A stretch of 64,000 nt of DNA from Riptortus pedestris. Lineage: Eukaryota; Arthropoda; Insecta; Hemiptera; Alydidae. Both the position numbers and the translations under genes were made by a program. Below the pieces are notes generated by a model, which searched no databases, was not told where the DNA came from, and worked only from the letters and a program-made list of their open reading frames with translations. Positions within the stretch are counted from its first letter, which is position 1. Every line of letters begins with the position of its first letter. The stretch spans positions 21,447,001 through 21,511,000 of the forward strand of contig CM032230.1 of NCBI GenBank assembly GCA_019009955.1, given 5' to 3'. This document shows, one piece after another, positions 58,098-64,000 of the stretch.

Positions 58098-58412
58098 TAG
58101 ATGACAAAAACAGCAAACTTAAAGATATCAAATACTTGAAAAACAAGGCATTATACAATTCCTCTAAAATTGATGTCTATTTATTAGTTAATAGCACATG
58201 GACAATTATTTGATTTTTCACGAAATACCAACTTGGTTCATTCCCTCGTACTCAATTTATATAAGCCAGATTTCACAAACTATATAAGTCCCACTCAGGC
58301 TAGAAATAGTAGAAACCTGTTTAAAAGCGCTCGGGATTAGCTAGAAATAAGCAATAATAAATGACGTTCAAGAAATTAACTTAAGAAGCAATGTGCGATA
58401 TACAGTTATTTT
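58098..58412. repeat. Duplicated flank, copy 2
   Basis: Near-identical to 25973-26290, here placed between a broken HINE-like core and a full HINE-like copy. Confidence 0.9.
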
Positions 58413-58974
58413 TTAGCAGATTTCCCTTAGGGGAAATCAGCTATTGAGGTCGTACTCATGACGCGATTTTCGAAAACTTTCTTCAAATGTTCATCCATCC
58501 AACCCAGGAGATGACGAAAAAATGAGGCCCGTTCAAAATTATATATATATTTGTCTGTTAACGCTCTAGCGGTCGCAATATTTGTTTGATCGTTACCAAA
58601 CTCGATATTTAAACGTTTTATGTAAAAAGTCAGTTAATGGCTGAAATCGGACCAGCGGGAGTGGTTTTAGAGGGGGGAATTTCGAAAAATATCTCCGTTA
58701 CTATACGTCTGATCGAAAATTTGTATAGAAGCAATCTTATTGCAAATTACATTTACTATAAATATTGTTATATACGTTTATTCTCTATCTTGAATATTAA
58801 CCGAGATATTTGCATTTTTATTAAGTGTAGCGGACGAGCACTTTTAATCGTTCCCGCCGAAAGCTAGTTCGGCCGTTTCCATAACTGTTCGGCACTAGTA
58901 TGGAGTTTCTCTATTGTATAACGTTCCGTGGGAAATCTGCTTAGTTTACTCAGCCCCTGCGCGATGGACTTTTT
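58413..58974 (+). mobile_element. HINE-like element, full length, type 1
   Basis: TTAGCAGATTTCCCTTAGGG to CAGCCCCTGCGCGATGGACT. It shares private head bases with 26291-26838 but keeps the AAAGCTAGTTCGGCCG block that copy has lost. Confidence 0.88.
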
Positions 58975-59875
58975 TTTAAACTGAATATAATTCATATAAT
59001 ATGATAAAAAAGAAACAATAATAATATCGGTCTTCTGATGTTTGTTCACTGTTTACAGAACCAGGAAGATGTTCCTCGACTCTCATCACCTACTTCTGGA
59101 AAAATATAGGTTTTCTGCAAAACAATCTTGTGATCCGCGAAAAAGTAGCCTCAATAGAATTCAAAGTACAGAGGTTGGATGATGAACCATTCTTCGCTCA
59201 GGAGCACCCAAATCATTATAATTTGTCCTTGGCCTAGTATCTTCAGCTCTTCTTTCTCAATAAAACGATTGCTTCGATAAAGAGAAGTTATTGGAGTTGG
59301 TTAAGGAGCTGGTTTGGACAACCTCATTGTAATACATGATGAAGACCGTCACTATGGTAGAATATGGCACTCAACCTTGACAGACCCTTCTCCTTTCCCG
59401 CTGTGTACAACAGGCTCCTTGTCTGAAGTTGGTGTTTCTTGGCAACTTTCTACTAAGTCATTTCCACAGGATAAATACTTTCTTAATAGAAAATTAATTC
59501 CATAGGTCGCTGGTTCATTCGGCCCGGAGGACCATTTTGTTATTCACTTATTGCTAAAATTTCATCAGTAAAACTTTTATATTGCAATTCTCTAGCGGGG
59601 AGTATTTTGAACTGAATACAATTCACAAACATATGATATTTTAAAAAAAGAAACAATAATAATATTAAATAAAATAAAAGGCTTCGACCTCGGGATCCAT
59701 TGTAGTGGCAAACACCCACCACTCGAGTACTTAACATCATACAATATCAAACACATATAATATATTACTTTCATGTTGACAACAAGCATTAGCTAAGCAT
59801 ACACCACAGTTATCGTGCAAGAACCTTAAGAACACTTCTATAAGACTTGATATATGAGAAATCTGCTATTCAAGT
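58975..59875. other. Unassigned sequence with a short duplication
   Basis: AACTGAATA.AATTCA and AGAAACAATAATAATAT occur at about 58980-59030 and again at about 59610-59670. The plus-strand open stretch 59314-59505 has no domain I recognise. Confidence 0.45.
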
Positions 59876-59879
59876 AGTT

Positions 59880-60285
59880 CTAGAAAAAATCAATTTCTTT
59901 CCACAAGAATAAATACAGAATGTATGGTGAGAAAAGATCACCATCTCAGAAATTGCCTACTAAGAATATTCAGTCTAGCATTTTACAGTGAGATAATTTA
60001 TGCAATAGAGAAGAACTTGTATTTTTAATAATTAAATTAGCATACTAAAAACAAAAGAAAATGCAAACTATAACATATATGCAGAGATAGCCACTACAGG
60101 AAATTGAAACACTGTAAATTGATCAACTAATGAACAATTATTAAAAAAAATAACGTAGTCGAGCACAGAAATGAGTATTCCCTTTGGCCACATTTAACCA
60201 ATCAATTTTATAATTGAGGAGTGTAAGCGCAACCTCTGGTTATTCAGGCCGGAATGAATTTAAACAATAATTAATTAAACTTAAC
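59880..60285. repeat. Dispersed repeat, order B-A
   Basis: Partner of 52840-53230 with the blocks exchanged: GATCACCATCTCAGAAATTG CCTACTA comes first, then CACATTTAACCAATCAATTT and GGTTATTCAGGCCGGAATGA. Confidence 0.65.
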
Positions 60286-60437
60286 AGTCGTAAATTCCAT
60301 TCTCACCTGGCCATAGGAATTTATATCCTGACAAATTCATTAAATCAAACCCTCAGCACCACCTTGACAAGAAAAAGATAGTAACCTGTAAATATCCAGG
60401 CCGAATTATCCTAAAGAGCATAAATACCAATTAAAAT

Positions 60438-60645
60438 GTATTAACGTCCACTTTTTGCAACTAAGGCTAATTGGAAAGGGTTATCTACAGGCTACCACCC
60501 TTTTCTATTCAGGAGGGGGCTAAGAATTTTATTTAATGAATTACTAGATAAATAAATTCCTTTGCCCATGCAGGAATCGAACTCGTCACTCTAGGTTTAC
60601 CAGGTGAGATAAAGGTCAACGCTTTAAACTCGCACGCCAAGAAAT
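60438..60645 (-). repeat. tRNA-derived SINE, most complete copy
   Basis: The minus strand starts GGCGTGCGAGTTTAAAGCGT TGACC, an A-box-like region of a serine/leucine-type tRNA. It continues TCTCACCTGGTAAACCTAGA and GAGTTCGATTCCTGC as B box, then the body (TTTATTTATCTAGTAATTCA, AGAAAAGGGTGGTAGCCTGT) and ends AAAAAGTGGACGTTAATAC. Confidence 0.8.
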
Positions 60646-60719
60646 TTCATTAATTTTAAATAATCGTAGAAGTAAGCCATACACAATGGATATAATAAAT
60701 TGTTCATTGGATTGTGTAT

Positions 60720-61135
60720 CCAGTAAAATAAAATTTTATTGAAAACAATATTTGGTACTTAGACTTCGAATAAAGTCGTTAATGATATAACAGCGTATTA
60801 TGACATGAGTAGGAGTTGGGATTTGACTGAAGGGTGAAAACTAAAAAAATCCTAATATCTGCGATAATATTCATGATAGTGAAACTATGCATATAGCAAC
60901 ATTTGTAAGTAATTTAATTTGCAATAAGTCTATACAGTTTTTTGATCTGATTTATAATAACGGAGATATTTCGAATTTACAAATACCCACTCCCTAAAGT
61001 ATAATAGTACCAGCCATTAACGACCATGATCTTTGGTTTTACATAAAACTAAAGTAACCAAATAAATACATATAGTTTGGTAACGACAAAACCAAAATTG
61101 CGACCTCACACTGCGGTAACAGACATGTATATATA
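60720..61135 (-). mobile_element. HINE-like copy, type 2, both tips missing
   Basis: AACAATATTTGGTACTTAGA, ATGACATGAGTAGGAGTTGG, body and GCGGTAACAGACATG with a short core. Confidence 0.7.
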
Positions 61136-61137
61136 TA

Positions 61138-61655
61138 ATAACTAAGCAGATTTCCCACAAATGACACGTGCTTACATTTATTTCAAACCTTTCAACTTCA
61201 ATTGGAACAATATTTGGTCTAGACTTCAAATAAAATACTTCATAATTATAACAGCTTAATGCTGACATGAGTAATAGCGGGGGTTTACTAAGGCGAATAA
61301 CTAAACAACGCATATATCTCGGTTAATAATCAAGATAGTGAAAACACGTACAATAAGATTGGTTTATTCAATTTTTGGATCCATCGCATAATAACGGATA
61401 TACTAAGAAGTTTCGAAATCCCCCCTCTACTGTTCGGATATAAGCCATTAACGTAATTGATCTTTAGCTTTATGTAAATAGTTAACATATCGAATTTGGT
61501 AACGATCAAACAAAAATTGCGACCACTAAAGCAAACAGAGAAATAAATATAGTTTGGAACAGAACTCAATTTCGTCAACTTCTGGGGTAGGATTGAAATT
61601 TTTCGAAAATCACGTCACGAATTCGACCTCAATAGCTAATTTCCCTTAAGAAAAA
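61138..61655 (-). mobile_element. HINE-like copy, near complete, hairpin arm missing
   Basis: TAACTAAGCAGATTTCCCAC to CTAATTTCCCTTAAGAAAAA TCTC. The core is very short, as in 13926-14523. Abuts the previous copy. Confidence 0.75.
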
Positions 61656-62130
61656 TCTCATTTAGACCAATGAATTAATCATAGATTTAATGCTACATAT
61701 GTGCGACGTACCTGGAGAGTTTGCGATGAAAACTTCCTAGCAACCCAGAAGCTTTTGAATTATGCATTCAGCCCTCAGCCAATTGGTGTTTGAGCCGAGA
61801 GCAGCATTACGACGATTGGGACCAGCGACGCCTAAGACATGGGAGCCCCAAGTGGAAATTACTATCGGCGTATATATGTAGGAAGGAGTTAGGTCCCAAG
61901 ATGCCGCCCTGGGGAACACCATCCGAATCTCGAGGGTATAATCCAGCGTCGCTTGCAATCTTACTCTGTCGCAGGTAGTGGGGGGACTGATTTCTCTGCA
62001 TAGCTACTGCAGGGTAATAAAACTGATTTATGAACTGATCGAGTCCTCTCCCATGGGGTCAGCAGGCCGATACCTCTCCTATATACCCCCAGGATTATGG
62101 CTATCAAGGGATGAGCTCCAACGGAATTTC
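61656..62130 (-). pseudogene. Possible reverse transcriptase fragment
   Basis: The minus strand (about 62001 to 61807) encodes YLRQSKIASDAGLYPRDSDG VPQGGILGPNSFLHIYADSN. GVPQG-x-LGP followed by a hydrophobic segment is the motif 4-5 region of non-LTR reverse transcriptases. The flanking frames are broken and I cannot assign a clade. Confidence 0.45.
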
Positions 62131-62412
62131 ATTATACTAGAATCGTAAATTTCCCTTTCTTCCCTTTTAAATAAAATAAGGACATCTTTAATGATTTCCT
62201 GACATTTTTTATATACAGATGGAACAACTTTAAAATACTAGCCCTTCGTAATCCGTTATTGACGGGCATATAAAGAAATGCTTCCCCGTGTAAATGTAAA
62301 AAGCGGAGTAGCCTATATGCAAAAATCCTGTTATTCCCATCGTCGAAAATGTCATGTAACATGTGCAGTAGTTGCTATTTAGATGCAATACCTGTGGAGA
62401 AAACCTAGATAT
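62131..62412. other. Unassigned stretch
   Basis: No supported feature. Confidence 0.4.
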
Positions 62413-63095
62413 GTCAGAAAGGAGCTGCGTAAAGTAAGAAGATTTTCCTTGTGAAGTTTTCAATAGATAAATCTACATATTGAGTGAATAATTAGAAACT
62501 GTAATGAGAAATACTTCAGCCAATTACAATAACCTACGGATAGCGCTTGAAATATAAACAAACAAGTCTGCCAAACTCTCAGAGCTGAGCAGATGAACAG
62601 AAACATCTTTTACCGGAAGAAAAACAATTACTGAAATATATCTGATAACATAATAATTTTATTGGAAACTAGTTATTGTGGTTTCCTCCCAGTAACTGAA
62701 ATTTCCCTTTTAATCTCATCTTAGCTTCTTAAATTAGCTTACTTAAATGTTTTGCTGATTACTACTAATTAATAGAATGTCGCATGTATCTCACAAAGTA
62801 ACAACGTAAATGATATGTGGTATTTAACCTTGGAATGAAGTGATTCATGATGTAATATCGTTAATATGAAAAGAGGAAAAGGGGTTCACAAAAAACAATT
62901 GAAAAGTCGCGCGCCACAACGCTTCGATCGTGTGGGTTAAACGTTTTCACTCGAGTTGTAAAATGATCTACTTTCGTCACTTGTATAATAAATAACTATT
63001 AAACTCCTGGTGGGGTAGGATCGATGGTAATTTGAAGACATTTTTTGAAAATCGCCTCAATAGTTGATTGGCATGAAGGTAAATCTGTTAAAACG
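62413..63095 (-). mobile_element. HINE-like element, type 4, decayed
   Basis: AAAGGAGCTGCGTAAAGTAA then GAAGATTTTCC, type 4 interior (AAACAAACAAGTCTGCC), and head GGTAGGATCGATGGTAATTT to GGTAAATCTGTTAAAA. No microsatellite core. A large part of the body is missing. Confidence 0.72.
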
Positions 63096-63440
63096 AACAC
63101 CAAATGAAAGTAGGCACTAGAAGTAGTGGGAAAGGAGAGCTGGTGTATAGTGGCTTTTTCATGGGAGCAGCCCAGATTCTAGAAAAGGGAAGAGGTTCAC
63201 TTAGATGATTTTAAAGTTAAATAACTCCAAGGGGAGAGAGAAAAGGAAGTTGGTTATTCAGCTGGAGATGATATTGTGTAAGAGGGTGGATGCTGGCAGG
63301 CAAGTATTTCGTCCAATTGAAGAGCTTGTTAAAAAATGTATAGCGCGCCTACTAACATTTTCAACGAAGGCACCAACCTTGTCCCACTCTCTGCTCTAAA
63401 TACTTCAGGCCGTCTTCATTTTTATTTTAAAGCATTAGAT
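63096..63440. other. Unassigned stretch
   Basis: A basic plus-strand open stretch (63205-63399) has no recognisable domain. Confidence 0.4.
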
Positions 63441-63448
63441 ATTAAAAA

Positions 63449-63543
63449 AAGCCACACTATGCGTTGTATTTCTAATCTAATTTTATACATTCTATTGTTA
63501 TTTATGTAGTCCTAATATATTTAGGGGAAAGAAAGATGTAGTT
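63449..63543. repeat. Direct repeat, copy 1
   Basis: TTGTATTTCTAATCTAATTT TATACATTCTATTGTTAT and GGGGAAAGAAAGATGTA recur at 63899-64000. Confidence 0.85.
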
Positions 63544-63783
63544 TTTGTACATTAAATAGTAGATTGACAAGGTTTTAGCTATGTTTGTTTTTTCAGTATG
63601 CATATTATTTTTTTCCTTTTTTTCCCTGTCTTTTTTATTTATTTTTTTAACTTCAAGAACAAATTTATGAACATACACGTTATATACTGTAATAGTATAG
63701 TACATGTAGTAAATAAACGCCCTTTGTGCATGGGTAATGTGCAAAGGAACATGACATTCTTGTAGAACTAGAGTCCAATAATT

Positions 63784-63890
63784 TTAGCAGATTTCCCTAA
63801 GGATATATATATATATTATATACAGGATATTCCTGTTAACGCTCTAGGGGTCGCAATTTTTCTATGGTCATTACCATACTAACACTATAA
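63784..63890 (+). mobile_element. HINE-like head and core fragment
   Basis: TTAGCAGATTTCCCTAAGGA, short TA core, TAACGCTCTAGGGGTCGCAA and TCATTACCATACTAACAC. The conserved head between tip and core is deleted. Confidence 0.7.
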
Positions 63891-63898
63891 GAATTATA

Positions 63899-64000
63899 AA
63901 AAGTCATACCATGCTTTGTATTTCTAATCTAATTTTATACATTCTATTGTTGTTTAAATAGTCCTAATATACAATACTTACGGGGAAAGAAAGATGTAAT
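63899..64000. repeat. Direct repeat, copy 2
   Basis: Partner of 63449-63543, directly after the HINE-like fragment and running off the window. Confidence 0.85.

Noticed and set aside
60560..60640. Functional tRNA gene
   Set aside because: A- and B-box-like segments are present but no cloverleaf or acceptor stem can be built, and the unit is repeated with a SINE body.

Overview
This window looks like non-genic, repeat-saturated DNA from an arthropod nuclear genome, most likely an insect. The order cannot be fixed from the sequence; a hemipteran is only a guess. The evidence is high A+T, dozens of (TA)n, (CA)n and (GA)n tracts, several insect-type transposon superfamilies, tRNA-derived SINEs, and no bacterial-style coding. 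I found no intact host protein gene, rRNA or true tRNA. Every recognisable protein fragment belongs to a transposable element and nearly all are broken.

The dominant component, by eye roughly a third of the window, is one dispersed non-autonomous family in more than 50 full or partial copies on both strands. In + orientation a copy begins AGCAGATTTCCC inside an imperfect palindrome (TTTCCCTTAAGGGAAATCAGC). It then has a conserved 100-base head, a (TA)n or (CA)n core, a body rich in TTCGAAATATCTCCGTTA-like sequence, an internal GGGAAATCTGCT, and a terminal hairpin ACGCAG-CCC-CTGCGT followed by GACGGACTTTT. A terminal inverted repeat on the 5' side, a subterminal one followed by a hairpin on the 3' side, and insertion between T and T without a target duplication is the Helentron/HINE (DINE-1-like) architecture. 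I call these HINE-like copies and group them by the sequence before the hairpin: type 1 contains GCTAGTTCGGC, type 2 contains AAATACCAAATATTG, type 3 contains GAAACGGCTTCTGAATTG, and type 4 is a longer form with AAACAGGT and AAATGTAAAC.

Layout: 1-774 is the 3' end of a classical Helitron with a helicase remnant. 1-4.6 kb holds a duplicated block, a 33-bp minisatellite of about 30 units, microsatellites and a SINE. 5-7.4 kb has HINE-like copies head to tail. 7.7-9.7 kb is a noisy 47-bp minisatellite with a higher-order repeat. 10.8-25 kb is mostly HINE-like copies, with a second 33-bp array (15.6-16.2 kb) and two palindromic Penelope-like insertions. 25.5 kb has a 40-bp-arm hairpin. 30.4-31.2 kb is a deleted mariner. 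33.1 and 41.6 kb are LINE remnants. 35.4-36.3 kb is a deleted PIF/Harbinger element with both of its ORFs represented. 39.3-40.6 kb is a possible Merlin-type element bounded by inverted repeats. 47.5 kb is a third palindromic insertion with a hammerhead-ribozyme-like core. 52.1-52.8 kb is a Ty3/gypsy integrase relic. 53.4-54.6 kb is a nearly intact mariner inside a HINE-like copy. 55-64 kb is again HINE-like copies, SINEs and a possible third LINE fragment.

The pieces form a nested record: SINE, mariner, Penelope-like and HINE-like elements sit inside older HINE-like copies, and the interrupted hosts can be rejoined, which gives relative ages and exact insertion sites.
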